From: Pacificimonas flava
GTDB taxonomy: Bacteria > Pseudomonadota > Alphaproteobacteria > Sphingomonadales > Sphingomonadaceae
Assembly: GCF_000342165.1 (NCBI RefSeq)
Contig: NZ_AMRV01000002.1
Location: 372,001-436,000, forward strand
DNA: 64,000 nucleotides
Direction: 5' to 3'
Made by a program: the position numbers and the translations under genes. Below are positions 53,095 to 63,845 of this stretch, one piece after another. Within the stretch, counting starts at the first letter, position 1. Every line of letters starts with the position of its first letter. The notes beneath the pieces were generated by a model. It had not been told where the DNA came from, did no database searches, and worked only from the letters and a program-made list of their open reading frames with translations.

Positions 53095-53996
53095 GCGCCG
53101 CCGAAAAGCGCCGCAATCTCGCGCGGGGCATCGCGCAGCAACCGCTCCGCGAGCATCGTTCCGGCCGCTTCGGCTTCATCGGGCGCAAAGCGGATGTCGC
53201 CGCCACGCTCCTCCGCGCCGTTCAGGGACAGGATTTGCCCGCGCAGCAGAAAGGCGTCCTCCGTCCGGACCGCAAGCGCGGCAACGGGACTGTGGCAGGA
53301 GCCGCCGAGGCGGCGGGCGAAGGCGCGCTCCGCCGTGATGGCGGTAAAGGTGTCGGTATGGTTGATCCCCGCCAGCGAGGCACGCACCCGGTCGTCGGCC
53401 GCCCGGCATTCGCAGGCGATCGCCGCCTGCCCCGGCGCGGGCAGCATGTCCGCCGTTTCGATCGCGATGCCGATTTCGCTGTGACCGAGCCGGTCGAGAC
53501 CGGCCGCCGCGAGGATGGTGGCATCCGCCTCCCCCTCCGCAACCTTTTGCCGGCGCGTCGCGACATTGCCGCGCAGGGGGACGATGCGAAGCCCCGGCAC
53601 ACGGCGGAGAAGCTGCGCCTCTCGCCGCGGGGAGGACGTCCCGAGGCGCATGCCGGGCGCGAGATCGCGGAGCCCGGCAAGACCGATCAGCCGGTCGCGC
53701 ACGTCGGCGCGCGGCAGGGTCGCGGCGATCATCAGGCCGCCCGGCCGCTCGCTTTCCACATCCTTCAGGCTGTGCACGGCCAGGTCGATCTCGTCCATGG
53801 CGAGGGCGCGCTCCAGCTCCTTGGTCCACACGCCCTTGCCGCCGAGTTCGGACAAGCGCACATCCTGGCGCCGGTCGCCCTTCGTCGTGACAGCGACAAT
53901 CTCTCCCCCGCCCAGCGCTGCGCGCACCGCCTCTGCCTGTGCCAGTGCCAGCGGCGAGCCGCGCGTGCCGATGCGAAAGGAGGCGGATGCGCTCAT
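53091..53996 (-). CDS. hemC: hydroxymethylbilane synthase
   Basis: Polymerises four porphobilinogens into hydroxymethylbilane. The 301-residue protein begins FRIGTRGSPLALAQAEAVRAAL, has VHSLKDVESERPGGL, GTSSPRREAQLLR, RGNVATRRQKV, and LGGSCHSPVAALA containing the cysteine that carries the dipyrromethane cofactor. It is divergent from tsaD, a common arrangement in alphaproteobacteria. Confidence 0.96.
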   Translation of the reverse strand: MSASASFRIGTRGSPLALAQAEAVRAALGGGEIVAVTTKGDRRQDVRLSELGGKGVWTKELERALAMDEIDLAVHSLKDVESERPGGLMIAATLPRADVRDRLIGLAGLRDLAPGMRLGTSSPRREAQLLRRVPGLRIVPLRGNVATRRQKVAEGEADATILAAAGLDRLGHSEIGIAIETADMLPAPGQAAIACECRAADDRVRASLAGINHTDTFTAITAERAFARRLGGSCHSPVAALAVRTEDAFLLRGQILSLNGAEERGGDIRFAPDEAEAAGTMLAERLLRDAPREIAALFGGA

Positions 53997-54056
53997 CAGT
54001 AGCGGTGCTGCTTGTTCATAAGGCGCGGCGTAGCTAGGTCGGGCGCAGGAAACAAT

Positions 54057-55115
54057 ATGATGGACCGCTCCCCCTCCCGCCCCCTCATCCTCGGCCTAGA
54101 ATCGAGCTGCGACGACACGGCCGCGGCGCTGGTGGACGGCGAGCGGAACATCCTTGCCCAGCGCGTCACCGGGCAGAATGACGAGCACGCCCCCTATGGC
54201 GGCGTCGTGCCGGAAATCGCCGCGCGCGCGCATTCGGAGCGTCTGACCCCGCTGGTGGAAGCGGTGCTGGAAGAGGCCGGGATCGCGCTCGCCGACGTCG
54301 ACGCGGTGGCCGCCACGGCGGGGCCAGGCCTGATCGGCGGCGTCATGGTGGGCCTGGTGACGGGCAAGGCGCTGGCCTTTGCCAGCGGCCGGCCGCTGAT
54401 CGCGGTCAATCATCTGGAGGGGCACGCCCTGTCGCCGCGCCTGGCCGACGAGACCCTGGCCTTTCCCTATCTGCTGCTGCTGGTGTCCGGCGGACACACG
54501 CAGCTGCTGTTCGTCGAGGGGGTCGGCAAGTATCGCCGCCTGGCGACAACCATCGACGATGCGGCGGGCGAGGCGTTCGACAAGAGCGCGAAGATCATGG
54601 GGCTGGGCTATCCGGGCGGGCCGGCGCTGGAGGCGCTGGCGAAGACGGGCGATCCGCGCGCCGTGCCCCTGCCCCGGCCGCTGACCGGCTCGGACGAGCC
54701 GCATTTTTCCTTTGCCGGCCTGAAAAGCGCCGTCCTGCGCGCGTGGCAGCAGGACGATCCGCCGGCCGCCGCCGATCTTGCCGCCAGCTTTCAGGCGGCG
54801 GCGACGGACTGTCTGGTCGACCGCAGCCGCCGCGCGCTCGTGCGCGTTCCGGAGGCGACCGCCTTCGTCGTTGCCGGCGGCGTGGCGGCGAACGGCGCCA
54901 TTCGCGCGGCGCTTAAGGCTCTGGCGGCCGAGTTCGGCCTGCCGCTGGTCGCGCCGCCGATGGCGCTGTGCACGGACAATGCCGCAATGATCGCCTGGGC
55001 CGGGGTGGAGCGGTTCCGGCTGGGGCTGACCGATCCGCTGGACGCGCCGGCGCGTCCGCGCTGGCCGCTCGATCCGGACGCTGAGACCGTGCGCGGCGCG
55101 GGAGCGAAGGCATGA
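54057..55115 (+). CDS. tsaD: tRNA N6-threonylcarbamoyladenosine transferase subunit TsaD
   Basis: Transfers threonylcarbamate to A37 of ANN-decoding tRNAs. The 352-residue ASKHA-fold protein has [34 protein letters not shown], the metal-binding [41 protein letters not shown] and [10 protein letters not shown]. The ATG at 54057 (AGGA six bases before) is favoured; an adjacent ATG follows at 54060. The end overlaps gpsA by four bases. Confidence 0.96.
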   Translation: MMDRSPSRPLILGLESSCDDTAAALVDGERNILAQRVTGQNDEHAPYGGVVPEIAARAHSERLTPLVEAVLEEAGIALADVDAVAATAGPGLIGGVMVGLVTGKALAFASGRPLIAVNHLEGHALSPRLADETLAFPYLLLLVSGGHTQLLFVEGVGKYRRLATTIDDAAGEAFDKSAKIMGLGYPGGPALEALAKTGDPRAVPLPRPLTGSDEPHFSFAGLKSAVLRAWQQDDPPAAADLAASFQAAATDCLVDRSRRALVRVPEATAFVVAGGVAANGAIRAALKALAAEFGLPLVAPPMALCTDNAAMIAWAGVERFRLGLTDPLDAPARPRWPLDPDAETVRGAGAKA

Positions 55116-56101
55116 CCGGCCCCGCGGCGCTGGGCGTGGTCGGAGCCGGCGCATGGGGCACCGCGCTGGCGCAGGTCGCCGCCCGCGGCGGGCCGGTGAC
55201 GCTGTGGGCGCGGGAGGCGGAGACCGTCGCCGACATCAACGCACGGCGCGAAAACCGCACCTTCCTGCCCGGCATTCCCCTCGATAACGGGATCGCCGCG
55301 GTGGGCGATCTCGGCGCGCTGGCGGAGTGCGCGGCGCTGATGATGGTGACGCCGGCGCAGCATCTGCGCGCAGTGCTGACGCAGATCGGGACATGGGACC
55401 GGCCGCTGATCCTGTGCTGCAAGGGGATCGAGACCGGCACGAAAAAGCTGATGAGCGAGGTGGCGGCGGAGGCGCTGCCGGACGCCTGCATCTGCGTCCT
55501 CAGCGGGCCGACATTCGCCGACGAGGTGGCACGGGGCCTGCCCGCCGCCGTCACCTTTGCCTGCGAGAACGAGGCGGCGGCGGGCCCGCTGACCCAGCGC
55601 ATCGCCAGCGCCGCCTTTCGCCCCTATTATTCGGACGACGTCACGGGCGCGGAGATCGGCGGCGCGGTCAAGAATGTGCTCGCCATCGCCTGCGGCGTCG
55701 CGGCGGGCCTGCGGCTGGGCAAGAATGCGCGCGCGGCGCTGATCAGCCGCGGCTTTGCCGAAATGACGCGCTTCGGCCTGGCCCGAGGCGCGCGCGCCGA
55801 AACGCTGGCGGGCCTGTCGGGTCTGGGCGATCTGGTGCTGACCTGCTCCTCGGAAGCGTCCCGCAACATGTCGTTCGGCAAGGCGCTGGGCGAGGGGCGC
55901 AGCGCCGCGGAACTGATGGCGGACCGCGTGACGGTGGCCGAGGGCGTCTTTACCGCACCGGTCCTCGCCGAGGCGGCGCGCGACCTTGGCATCGACATGC
56001 CGATTTCGGAAACGGTGCTGGCGCTGATCGAGGGCCGTATCGCGGCGGCGGACGCCCGCGAGGCGCTGATGGCCCGGCCGCTGAAGGAAGAGCGGCCATA
56101 G
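55112..56101 (+). CDS. gpsA: NAD(P)-dependent glycerol-3-phosphate dehydrogenase
   Basis: Makes sn-glycerol-3-phosphate for phospholipids from dihydroxyacetone phosphate. The 329-residue enzyme shows [69 protein letters not shown] and [18 protein letters not shown]. Its start overlaps tsaD (ATGA), a conserved pairing. Confidence 0.96.
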   Translation: MTGPAALGVVGAGAWGTALAQVAARGGPVTLWAREAETVADINARRENRTFLPGIPLDNGIAAVGDLGALAECAALMMVTPAQHLRAVLTQIGTWDRPLILCCKGIETGTKKLMSEVAAEALPDACICVLSGPTFADEVARGLPAAVTFACENEAAAGPLTQRIASAAFRPYYSDDVTGAEIGGAVKNVLAIACGVAAGLRLGKNARAALISRGFAEMTRFGLARGARAETLAGLSGLGDLVLTCSSEASRNMSFGKALGEGRSAAELMADRVTVAEGVFTAPVLAEAARDLGIDMPISETVLALIEGRIAAADAREALMARPLKEERP

Positions 56102-56140
56102 GCGGAGGGCCGGATCCCGACCTCGCCCCGTAAAATTGAT

Positions 56141-56223
56141 CGTCACCCCTGCGAAGGCAGGGATTCATGGTGCAAGCAGCACGCAGGCTGTGCGGATAGG
56201 CCCCTGCCTGCGCAGGGGCGACG
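56141..56223. repeat. inverted pair of the CCCCTGC(N)GCAGGGG intergenic repeat
   Basis: Two facing copies (near 56146-56162 and 56200-56217) with flanks GTCACCCC and GGGGCGAC surround about 37 bases between gpsA and the SdhAF4-like gene. It is the same family as at 34389-34473 and in the 45-kb tandem region. Confidence 0.75.
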
Positions 56224-56289
56224 AACTGGAAAATCTATGCCTGGGAACCGAGCAAGCGGGTTATGAGAGGCCAGTCCCGCGCCCCCGCC

Positions 56290-56433
56290 TCAAAAATCGA
56301 CGGCGATGCCCTTGCGCTCCCAGTCGCCGTAGCGCGTCGGTTCCTTGCCCTTCGGCCCGCCCTTCTCCTCGGGCGCGGGCTGCGCCTTTTTGGGAGGCTG
56401 GGGGTGCGGCGGCTTCTCGTCTGATGTCGTCAT
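56290..56433 (-). CDS. DUF1674 protein (SdhAF4-like)
   Basis: A 47-residue protein: a proline/lysine-rich N-terminus followed by GGPKGKEPTRYGDWERKGIAVDF, the signature of DUF1674, the family of succinate dehydrogenase assembly factor 4, which helps mature the flavoprotein subunit. No sdh genes are in the window. The ATG at 56433 is used. It is divergent from the SDR gene. Confidence 0.88.
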   Translation of the reverse strand: MTTSDEKPPHPQPPKKAQPAPEEKGGPKGKEPTRYGDWERKGIAVDF

Positions 56434-56506
56434 GCTATAGCCAATGCCAAAGAAACGCGTGCGGCTCCAAGGACAAAAGCGCGCACGCCGCCCTGGGGAG
56501 AGAGCC

Positions 56507-57370
56507 ATGCCGAAGATCAATGCCGTCGCCGGACGCACCATCGCAGTAACGGGCGCGGGCAGCGGCATCGGCCGCGCGCTCGCCGTGCTGCTGGCGAAGA
56601 AGGGTGCCAGGGTGGCTCTGGCCGACCGTGACGAGGCGGGCCTTGCCGAAACGAGCCGCCTCCTGGGCAATTATCCGCATTCCACCCAGGTGCTGGACGT
56701 GACCGACAGTGGCGCCCTGGAAGGCTGGATCGACGGCGCGGCGCAGGAATTCGGCGGTCTCGACGGCATCATCAACAATGCCGGCCTCAGCGTCATCGCC
56801 CCCTTCGAACATTGCCCGGCGGAGGATTTCGACCGGGTCATGGACGTCAATTTCAACGCGGTCGCGCGCGGCTGCCGCGCCGCCCTGCCGCACCTGATCG
56901 GCCGCGATCATGCCTGGATCGTGAACATATCCAGCGTGTTCGGCATGATGGGCTATCCGACGCAGTCCGCCTATAATGCCAGCAAATATGCCGTGCGCGG
57001 CCTGTCGGAGGCGCTGCATCTGGAAATGCAGGCGATGCATCCGAACGTGCAGGTCGTGCGCGTGCACCCCGGCGGCATCAAGACGCGCGTGGCGCACAAT
57101 GCGAAATTCCTGCGCGGCATGGAAACGGGGTCGGAGGAGGCGCTGAACGACCCCGACAATTTCGTCGCCCGCGCGAAAACCACGCCCGAGGACGCCGCCG
57201 AAACCATCGTTCGCGGCATGGAGCGCGGCGACCACCGCGTGCTGATCGGTCCGGACGCGAAGATGATCGACTATCTTACGCGCCTGTTCCCGGTCAGCTA
57301 CTGGAGCCGCATCGGCGCCTTTCTGGGCGGCGCGAAACAGGCGGAAGAAAAACGAAAGGCCGCATCCTGA
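56507..57370 (+). CDS. short-chain dehydrogenase/reductase
   Basis: An NAD(P)-dependent oxidoreductase of 287 residues: TGAGSGIGRALA (residues 15-26), LDVTDSGALEGWI, INNAGLSVIAPFE, IVNISSVFGMMGYPTQ and the catalytic YNASK (Tyr and Lys), then VHPGGIKTRVA. It resembles acetoin-dehydrogenase-like and lipid-modifying SDRs; substrate unknown. GGGGAGAG precedes the ATG at 56507. Its stop (TGA) overlaps the apparent CTG start of rsmB. Confidence 0.9.
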   Translation: MPKINAVAGRTIAVTGAGSGIGRALAVLLAKKGARVALADRDEAGLAETSRLLGNYPHSTQVLDVTDSGALEGWIDGAAQEFGGLDGIINNAGLSVIAPFEHCPAEDFDRVMDVNFNAVARGCRAALPHLIGRDHAWIVNISSVFGMMGYPTQSAYNASKYAVRGLSEALHLEMQAMHPNVQVVRVHPGGIKTRVAHNAKFLRGMETGSEEALNDPDNFVARAKTTPEDAAETIVRGMERGDHRVLIGPDAKMIDYLTRLFPVSYWSRIGAFLGGAKQAEEKRKAAS

Positions 57371-58647
57371 CCGACCAAAACGGCAATCAAGTTCCCGGCC
57401 TGCCCGCGCGCCGCGCCGCACTGACGCTGCTGCAGGCGGTGCTGTGGCAGGGCCGCGCGCTGGAGGCGGCGCTCCCGCGCGCGCTGCGCAGCCTGGACGA
57501 CCCGTCCGACCGCGGCCTGGCGCGCAACATCGCGGCCAGCGTGCTGCGCTGGCTGCCCGATCTGGACGAGCTGATCGACGCGCGCACGCGGATGCCGCTG
57601 CCGGACGATGCGCGGGCGCGCATGGTGCTGCGCATGGCGCTGGCGCAGGCGCTGGTTCTGGAAACGCCGCATCACGCGGTGGTCGCCACCGCGCTGCCGC
57701 TGGTGGAGGGCGGCCCGCGCAGGCTGGTGCACGGCGTCCTGTCATCGGCGCTGAAGGCGGGCGATTCGCTGCCCGACCGGCCGCTGCTGCCGGAACCGTG
57801 GGGACAGCGCTGGGCGGAGGCCTGGGGGGAAAAGGCCGCCGCGGCCGCCGCCGCCGCCATGGCCGCGCCGCCGCCCATCGATCTGACCTATAAGAGCGCG
57901 GACGTCGTGCCGCCGCCCGGGGAGGGCGAGGTGTCGCTGCTGCCCGGCCATCTGCGCACGCGCCGCGCCGGCCGGGTGGAGGCCTGGGATGCTTATGGCG
58001 AAGGCGACTGGTGGGTGCAGGATCTGGCCGCCGCCCTGCCCGCGCGGCTGCTGGCACCGCAGGCGGGCGAACGCATCGCCGACCTGTGCGCCGCGCCCGG
58101 CGGCAAGACCATGCAGCTCGCCGCCACCGGCGCGGCGGTGATCGCCGTGGAGAACAACGAGAAACGCCTGACCCTGCTGCGCGAAAATCTGGAGCGGACG
58201 GGCCTGCCCGCGGAGCTTCTCCACAGTGATGCGCGCAAGTTCAGGCCGGAGGCGCCGCTCGACGCCGTGCTTCTGGACGCGCCCTGCTCCGCCACCGGAA
58301 TTTTCCGCCGGCACCCCGACGTCCTGCACCTGCGCGACCCCGACCGGCTGGAGGAGACACTGCGCATTCAGGCCGCGCTCCTGTCCCATGCAGCAACCTT
58401 GGTGCGGCCCGGCGGGCGCATGGTCTATGCCGTCTGCTCGCTGGAGCGGGAAGAGGGCGAGGATCAGGTGGACGCGTTCTTGGACCGGCATCCGGACTGG
58501 CATGCGGACCCCGCGCCGGCGGGCGCGCTGCCGGAGGGGATACGCGAAGAGGCCCCCGGCCGAATCCGGACCCTGCCCGGCGATCTGGCGGAAATCGGTG
58601 GCTGCGACGGCTTCTTCATGGGGCGGCTGGTGCGGGACGAAAATTAA
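57367..58647 (+). CDS. rsmB: RsmB/NOP family 16S rRNA m5C methyltransferase, apparent CTG start
   Basis: Methylates a cytosine in 16S rRNA (C967 in E. coli). A NusB-like N-terminal domain (to about residue 150) is followed by the SAM domain: [18 protein letters not shown], then the catalytic cysteines in [15 protein letters not shown] and [14 protein letters not shown]. Family N-termini read roughly [14 protein letters not shown], which starts here at a CTG (57367) overlapping the SDR stop as CTGA. No ATG, GTG or TTG exists in frame before GTG at 57439, which would delete 24 conserved residues. The 426-residue reading is preferred. Confidence 0.88.
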   Translation: MTDQNGNQVPGLPARRAALTLLQAVLWQGRALEAALPRALRSLDDPSDRGLARNIAASVLRWLPDLDELIDARTRMPLPDDARARMVLRMALAQALVLETPHHAVVATALPLVEGGPRRLVHGVLSSALKAGDSLPDRPLLPEPWGQRWAEAWGEKAAAAAAAAMAAPPPIDLTYKSADVVPPPGEGEVSLLPGHLRTRRAGRVEAWDAYGEGDWWVQDLAAALPARLLAPQAGERIADLCAAPGGKTMQLAATGAAVIAVENNEKRLTLLRENLERTGLPAELLHSDARKFRPEAPLDAVLLDAPCSATGIFRRHPDVLHLRDPDRLEETLRIQAALLSHAATLVRPGGRMVYAVCSLEREEGEDQVDAFLDRHPDWHADPAPAGALPEGIREEAPGRIRTLPGDLAEIGGCDGFFMGRLVRDEN

Positions 58648-58712
58648 CCGCCGAAACCTCTCGCAGCAGCGGTAAATCGTCTGGAGACGCGCGCGGGGCT
58701 TTGCTAAGCGCC

Positions 58713-59420
58713 ATGGCCATGCCAACCGCCCCCGAAACCACGTCTGGCGCACCCAGCCGCTCCGTCCGAATCGCCCCCTCCATCCTGTCCGCCGATTTCG
58801 CCCGGCTGGGCGAGGAGGTGCGCGCCGTCGACGAAGCGGGCGCCGACTATATCCATGTCGACGTGATGGACGGGCATTTCGTACCGAACCTGACGATCGG
58901 TCCGATGGTGGTGAAGGCGCTGCGCCCGCATTCGAAGAAGATCTTCGACGTGCATCTGATGATCTCCCCCGTCGACAGCTTCCTGGAGGACTTCGCGGCG
59001 GCGGGCGCCGACATCCTGACCGTGCATCCGGAGGCGGGGGCGCACACGCACCGCACCGTCCAGACGATCAAGGCGCTGGGCAAGAAGGCCGGACTGTCGC
59101 TGAATCCCGGCACGCCGGTGGAGGCGCTGGACTATCTGATCGAGGATCTGGACCTGGTTCTGGTCATGAGCGTCAATCCGGGATTCGGCGGCCAGTCCTT
59201 CATCGACAGCCAATTGCGCAAGATCGAGCGCATCCGCACGCTGATCGACCGGACCGGCAAGGCCATCGACCTGGAAGTGGACGGCGGCGTCAATGTCGAG
59301 ACATCGCGCCAGGTCCGCGATGCCGGCGCCGACGTCCTCGTCGCCGGCTCCGCCACGTTCAAGGGCGGGCCGGACGCCTATCGGGGAAATATCGCCGCGC
59401 TGCGCGGCGCCGCTGAGTGA
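58713..59420 (+). CDS. rpe: ribulose-phosphate 3-epimerase
   Basis: Interconverts ribulose-5-phosphate and xylulose-5-phosphate. The 235-residue TIM barrel has [64 protein letters not shown] and [10 protein letters not shown]. Two in-frame ATGs (58713, 58719) are possible starts. The stop overlaps the next gene (GTGA). Confidence 0.96.
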   Translation: MAMPTAPETTSGAPSRSVRIAPSILSADFARLGEEVRAVDEAGADYIHVDVMDGHFVPNLTIGPMVVKALRPHSKKIFDVHLMISPVDSFLEDFAAAGADILTVHPEAGAHTHRTVQTIKALGKKAGLSLNPGTPVEALDYLIEDLDLVLVMSVNPGFGGQSFIDSQLRKIERIRTLIDRTGKAIDLEVDGGVNVETSRQVRDAGADVLVAGSATFKGGPDAYRGNIAALRGAAE

Positions 59421-61015
59421 GCATCCTCGAACGTCTGGGACTGCGGCGCAAGACGCCGGTCCGGCTGACCGCCACGGTCACCGACCCGGTGCTGGGCGAT
59501 GCCGACCATGCCCGCGCCCTGCTGCGCGGCGAGATTCTGAACGGCGGCGAAAGCTTTGCACTGCGCGGCGCCGACTGGGACATGAAGCGCGCGTCCGAGG
59601 CGTTCCGCAGCCATGTGCACGGGTTCATCTGGCTGCGCGACCTGGCCGCCGCCCTGCCGCAGGACAAGGGCGCGGACTTCGCGCGCCCGATCGTCGGCGG
59701 CTGGCTGGAACGCTATGAGGAGCCGGACGAGATGGCGTGGCGCGCCGACCGCGCCGGCGCGCGCATCGCGCTGTGGTCCCTCTACGCCCCCTATGTCCTT
59801 GGCGCCGACGCCGGCATCCGCAAGGCGGCGCTGAAACACATGCTGGAGGCTGCGGCGCATATCGACCGGCGCTTCACCAGCGCGCCCGCCGGGCTGCCCC
59901 GCCTGGCCGCCGCGGCCGGATTCGTGGTCGCCGCGCTGATGGTGGAGGGTGCCGAACGCTTTCTGAAGAAGGCGGAGAAGCGATTTACCGAGGCCGCGGA
60001 CGAAGCCGTGATGCCACACGGCCTGCCGGCCAGCCGCGCGCCCGCCGACCTGATCGCCATCATGGAATGGCTGCATGTCGTGCGCAGCGCCTATGCCGCG
60101 CGCCGCCGCGACTGGCCGGAGGCGCAGCAGGCGGTGGACGGACGGGTACGCGCGGGACTGCGCGCCGCACGCATGGGCGATGGCCGCTTTACCGCGCTGC
60201 ACGGCGGCAACGTCGCCTCCTTCGCCCGCATCGAACATGTGCTGAGCTTTCCGGGCCTTGCCAGCCGGGGCGCCGGCGCCGGCGCGGAATCGGGGCTGCA
60301 GCGGCTGGAGGCCGGGCGAACTGTCCTCCTGATGGACGCAGGGCCGCCGCCGGCTCCCGCCCAGAACGAGGCGGCGCACGCGGGCGCCCTGTCCTTCGAA
60401 ATGAGCGACGAGCATGAGCGCGTCGTCGTCAATGTCGGCGGCGGACGCGGCATCCGGCGCGGCATCGACGCGCGCGTCGCGACGGCCGTGCGGGTAACGG
60501 CGGCCCATTCGACGCTGACGCTTGCCGATACCAATCAGAGCCTGATCGCGGCGGGCAAGCCGCTGGGCGCCGGCGTCGATTCCGTCGAGGTGGAGCGCGA
60601 CGAGACCGATCAGGGGACGCTCGTCACCGCCGTCCACGACGGTTATCAGCGCCGGTTCGGCCTGATGCACCGCCGCCGCCTGTTCCTGAGCCCGGACGGA
60701 CGCGATGTGCGCGGCGAGGACAGGCTGATGCCGGGCGGCAAGAAGCGCGTGAAGGCGGGACTGGAGGTCGCGCTGCGCTTTCACCTGGCGCCCGGCACCG
60801 ACATCACGCCCACCGCCGACATGCGCGGCGCGCTGCTGCGCCTGCCCTCCGGCGCGCTGTGGCAGCTGAAGACCGACGCGGGCACGGTTTCGGTGGACGA
60901 AAGCCTCTGGATCGGCGAGGAGGGCCGCGCTCTGCGCACCCGCCAGATCGTCATCGCGGACGAAACCGTCCCGGACGGCTGGCGTGGCCGCTGGTCGTTC
61001 AAGAAGATGGGATAG
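59417..61015 (+). CDS. heparinase II/III family protein
   Basis: A 532-residue protein with an alpha-toroid N-terminal half ([29 protein letters not shown]) and a C-terminal beta-sandwich (heparinase II/III-like: [65 protein letters not shown]). No signal peptide is visible. In alphaproteobacteria this gene recurs between rpe and purH although its polysaccharide substrate is unknown; a cell-surface glycan is likely. The GTG start at 59417 overlaps the rpe stop. Confidence 0.88.
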   Translation: MSILERLGLRRKTPVRLTATVTDPVLGDADHARALLRGEILNGGESFALRGADWDMKRASEAFRSHVHGFIWLRDLAAALPQDKGADFARPIVGGWLERYEEPDEMAWRADRAGARIALWSLYAPYVLGADAGIRKAALKHMLEAAAHIDRRFTSAPAGLPRLAAAAGFVVAALMVEGAERFLKKAEKRFTEAADEAVMPHGLPASRAPADLIAIMEWLHVVRSAYAARRRDWPEAQQAVDGRVRAGLRAARMGDGRFTALHGGNVASFARIEHVLSFPGLASRGAGAGAESGLQRLEAGRTVLLMDAGPPPAPAQNEAAHAGALSFEMSDEHERVVVNVGGGRGIRRGIDARVATAVRVTAAHSTLTLADTNQSLIAAGKPLGAGVDSVEVERDETDQGTLVTAVHDGYQRRFGLMHRRRLFLSPDGRDVRGEDRLMPGGKKRVKAGLEVALRFHLAPGTDITPTADMRGALLRLPSGALWQLKTDAGTVSVDESLWIGEEGRALRTRQIVIADETVPDGWRGRWSFKKMG

Positions 61016-61017
61016 AC

Positions 61018-62607
61018 ATGACGGACAAGGTCGCGCTGCGCCGCGCGCTTCTTTCGGTTTCGGACAAGACGGGTCTTGCGGATCTGGGGCGCGCGCTGTC
61101 GGCACGCGGCGTCGAGCTTGTGTCCACCGGCGGCACGGCGAAGGCGCTGCGCGAGGCGGGTCTGGAGGTGCGCGACATCTCCGATCTGACCGGCTTCCCC
61201 GAAATGATGGATGGCCGGGTGAAGACGCTGCATCCGAAGGTGCATGGCGGCCTTCTTTCCGTGCGGTCGAACGCCGCGCACAAGGCGTCGATGATGGAGC
61301 ACGACATCCCCGCCATCGATCTCGTCGTCGTCAATCTCTATCCGTTCGAGGCAACCGTGGCGCGCGGGGCGGAGCGGGCCGAGATCATCGAGAATATCGA
61401 CATTGGCGGCCCCTCCATGGTGCGATCGGCCGCGAAGAACCACGAATCCGTCGCCATCGTCACCGACCCGGCCGATTACACCGCGTTGACAGCGGAGCTG
61501 GAGGCAGAGGACGGGCAGACGACTCTGGCGCTGAGGAAGCGTCTGGCCGCGAAGGCCTATGCCGCGACCGCCGCCTATGATTCCGCCATCGCAAGCTGGT
61601 TCGCCTTTTCCGATCAGGGCGAAACCCACCCGGAGACGCTGACCGTCGCGATGACGCGTGGCAGCGCGCTGCGGTATGGCGAGAACCCGCATCAGGCGGC
61701 CGCCGTCTATGTCCCGCGCGGCCCGCATGCCAGCGGCGTCGCGCAGGCCGAGCAGGTGCAGGGCAAGGACCTCAGCTACAACAATCTGAACGATGCCGAG
61801 GGCGCGCTGGACCTGATTTCGGAGTTCCGCGACGAGGGCGCGACCGTCGCCATCATCAAGCATGCCAACCCCTGCGGCGTGGCGAGCGGCGATGATATCG
61901 AGGCCGCGTACCGTGCCGCGCTCGCGTGCGATCCGGTGTCGGCCTTTGGCGGCATCATCGCCTCGAACCGGACGCTGGACGAGGCGGCCGCCGAGGCGAT
62001 CACCGGCATCTTTACCGAGGTGGTCATTGCCCCGGACGCCGACGCGGCCGCCCGCGCGGTGTTCGCGAAGAAGAAGAATCTGCGCCTGCTGTTGACGGGC
62101 GACCTGCCCGCGCCGGGCCGGCCGGGCCTCCTCCTGAAGACGATCACCGGCGGCGTGCTCGTTCAGGGCCGTGACAATGCGCTGGTCGAGGACGAGCTGA
62201 AACTGGTGACGAAGCGCGCGCCGAGCGAGGCGGAGCGCCGCGACATGATGTTCGCCTGGCGCGTGGCGAAGCACGTGAAATCGAACGCCATCGTCTATGC
62301 CAGGGACGGCGCAACCGCCGGCATCGGCGCGGGTCAGATGAGCCGTCTCGATTCCGCGCGCATCGCCGCGTGGAAGGCGCGCGACGCCGCCGAGGCCGCA
62401 GGCTGGGCCGAGCCGAAGACGCGGGGCAGCGCCGTTGCCAGCGACGCCTTCTTTCCCTTCGCCGACGGCCTGATCGCGGCCGCCGAGGCGGGTGCGACGG
62501 CGATTATCCAGCCGGGCGGATCGATCCGCGACGAGGAGGTCATCGCCGCTGCCGACGAACGCGATCTTACCATGATGCTGACAGGAATGCGCCACTTCCG
62601 CCACTGA
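61018..62607 (+). CDS. purH: bifunctional AICAR transformylase / IMP cyclohydrolase
   Basis: Carries out the last two steps of IMP synthesis. The 529-residue protein starts [24 protein letters not shown] (cyclohydrolase domain, with [13 protein letters not shown] and [18 protein letters not shown]), followed by the transformylase domain ([34 protein letters not shown], and [11 protein letters not shown] near the end). It follows the heparinase-like gene after two bases. Confidence 0.96.
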   Translation: MTDKVALRRALLSVSDKTGLADLGRALSARGVELVSTGGTAKALREAGLEVRDISDLTGFPEMMDGRVKTLHPKVHGGLLSVRSNAAHKASMMEHDIPAIDLVVVNLYPFEATVARGAERAEIIENIDIGGPSMVRSAAKNHESVAIVTDPADYTALTAELEAEDGQTTLALRKRLAAKAYAATAAYDSAIASWFAFSDQGETHPETLTVAMTRGSALRYGENPHQAAAVYVPRGPHASGVAQAEQVQGKDLSYNNLNDAEGALDLISEFRDEGATVAIIKHANPCGVASGDDIEAAYRAALACDPVSAFGGIIASNRTLDEAAAEAITGIFTEVVIAPDADAAARAVFAKKKNLRLLLTGDLPAPGRPGLLLKTITGGVLVQGRDNALVEDELKLVTKRAPSEAERRDMMFAWRVAKHVKSNAIVYARDGATAGIGAGQMSRLDSARIAAWKARDAAEAAGWAEPKTRGSAVASDAFFPFADGLIAAAEAGATAIIQPGGSIRDEEVIAAADERDLTMMLTGMRHFRH

Positions 62608-62634
62608 TGGGGCACGAGGAGTTCCGGCCGCCGG

Positions 62635-63657
62635 TTAGTCGTCCTTTTCCGGCAGCCAGCGGCGCGCGGTGAACCAGGCGAGGACTACCCCGCCGACAAG
62701 GATGCAGAAGCCGGTGACGCCCCAGAACGCCCAATGGCTGTGCGCGAAGGGAATGCCCTCCACGTTCATGCCGAGAAGACCGGTGATGAAGGTCAGCGGC
62801 AGGAAGACGAAGGCGACGACCGCGATGACGAGGCTGCGCTGGTCGATCTGTTCGGCGCGCAGGTCGGTCAGCTGTTCATGCAGCAGCGCCGCGCGTTCCC
62901 GCACCGCTTCAAGCTCCTCCGTCATGCGGGCGAAGCGGTCGGCCGCCTCCCGTATGTGCAGGCGGTCGCCGGAATCCAGCCAGTCCACCTGTAGCGAGGC
63001 CAGTTCCACCAGGGCATCGCGGTCGGGCGCCACGAAACGGCGATAGGCGATGGCATCCGACCGCAGCGCCGTGATGCCGCGCCGGAGCCGGTAGATATTG
63101 CTGCCTTCGAGACGCGTTTCCGCGTCGTCCAGTCGGTCGCCGAGAGCGGAAACCTGCGGATCGAGTTCGGTGCTGATCGCGCGGGCGAAGATCGCCATCA
63201 GATCGCCCGGATCGTTGATGCGCCCCGCCTGCATCGCGGCCTGCACGGTCTGAAAGGCGGAGAGGCGGCGGCGGCTGGCCGACACGACACGCCCCGCCTG
63301 CGCGTGCAGCCGTATCGAAACAAGCCGGTCGCCCCCCGGCGCTGGCTCCACACCGAGACCGCGCAGATTGACGAGCGCGCCCGTCCCCATCGCATCGCAG
63401 CGGGGGCGCGTTTCGGCCGCCGTCAGCGCGCTGCCCGCCACACCCGAAATTCCCGCCGCCTCCGCAAGGGCCGGCAGGCCGGTGGCGCCGGACGAGGCCG
63501 GGATGTCGTAATGCCACCATTCGAAATCACCGGATTCGGAGCGCATGATCTGCGGCGCCGGCACGGGCAAGGACGAGGGCGCGGCGGCGATCGACCCGTC
63601 GCCGCCTGGGGGCGGGGACGATCGTGACGGCTGCGGGGGATGCGCTGTATCGGCCAA
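62635..63657 (-). CDS. zntB: zinc transporter ZntB (CorA family)
   Basis: A divalent-cation transporter of 340 residues. A long cytoplasmic domain with coiled-coil helices is followed by two membrane segments near the C-terminus. The pore motif reads [15 protein letters not shown] (the GMN signature with the ZntB-type IP continuation), and the protein ends [12 protein letters not shown]. The N-terminal 40 residues are proline-rich. Zinc is inferred from the family branch. It is convergent with purH. Confidence 0.88.
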   Translation of the reverse strand: MADTAHPPQPSRSSPPPGGDGSIAAAPSSLPVPAPQIMRSESGDFEWWHYDIPASSGATGLPALAEAAGISGVAGSALTAAETRPRCDAMGTGALVNLRGLGVEPAPGGDRLVSIRLHAQAGRVVSASRRRLSAFQTVQAAMQAGRINDPGDLMAIFARAISTELDPQVSALGDRLDDAETRLEGSNIYRLRRGITALRSDAIAYRRFVAPDRDALVELASLQVDWLDSGDRLHIREAADRFARMTEELEAVRERAALLHEQLTDLRAEQIDQRSLVIAVVAFVFLPLTFITGLLGMNVEGIPFAHSHWAFWGVTGFCILVGGVVLAWFTARRWLPEKDD

Positions 63658-63687
63658 GTCGAACTGTCTCCCCCGGACCCGAGACGC

Positions 63688-63763
63688 TGGTGCCGGCTGT
63701 CGGACTCGAACCGACGACCTACCGCTTACAAGGCGGTTGCTCTACCAGCTGAGCTAAGCCGGC
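63688..63763 (-). tRNA. tRNA-Thr (anticodon TGT)
   Basis: A 76-base cloverleaf on the minus strand: acceptor GCCGGCT pairs with AGCCGGC, D-arm GCTCAGCTGGTAGAGC, anticodon stem CCGCC/GGCGG-type with anticodon TGT (63730-63728), T-arm GTCGGTTCGAGTCCGAC, and an encoded CCA (63690-63688). Confidence 0.97.
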
Positions 63764-63845
63764 ACGGCCGCCGCCATGCGGCAACGCGCGGCGATGGTCA
63801 AGCCGCCTGGCCGCGGGGCGTGCCGGGTTGTAGGGCCGTTTCCCC

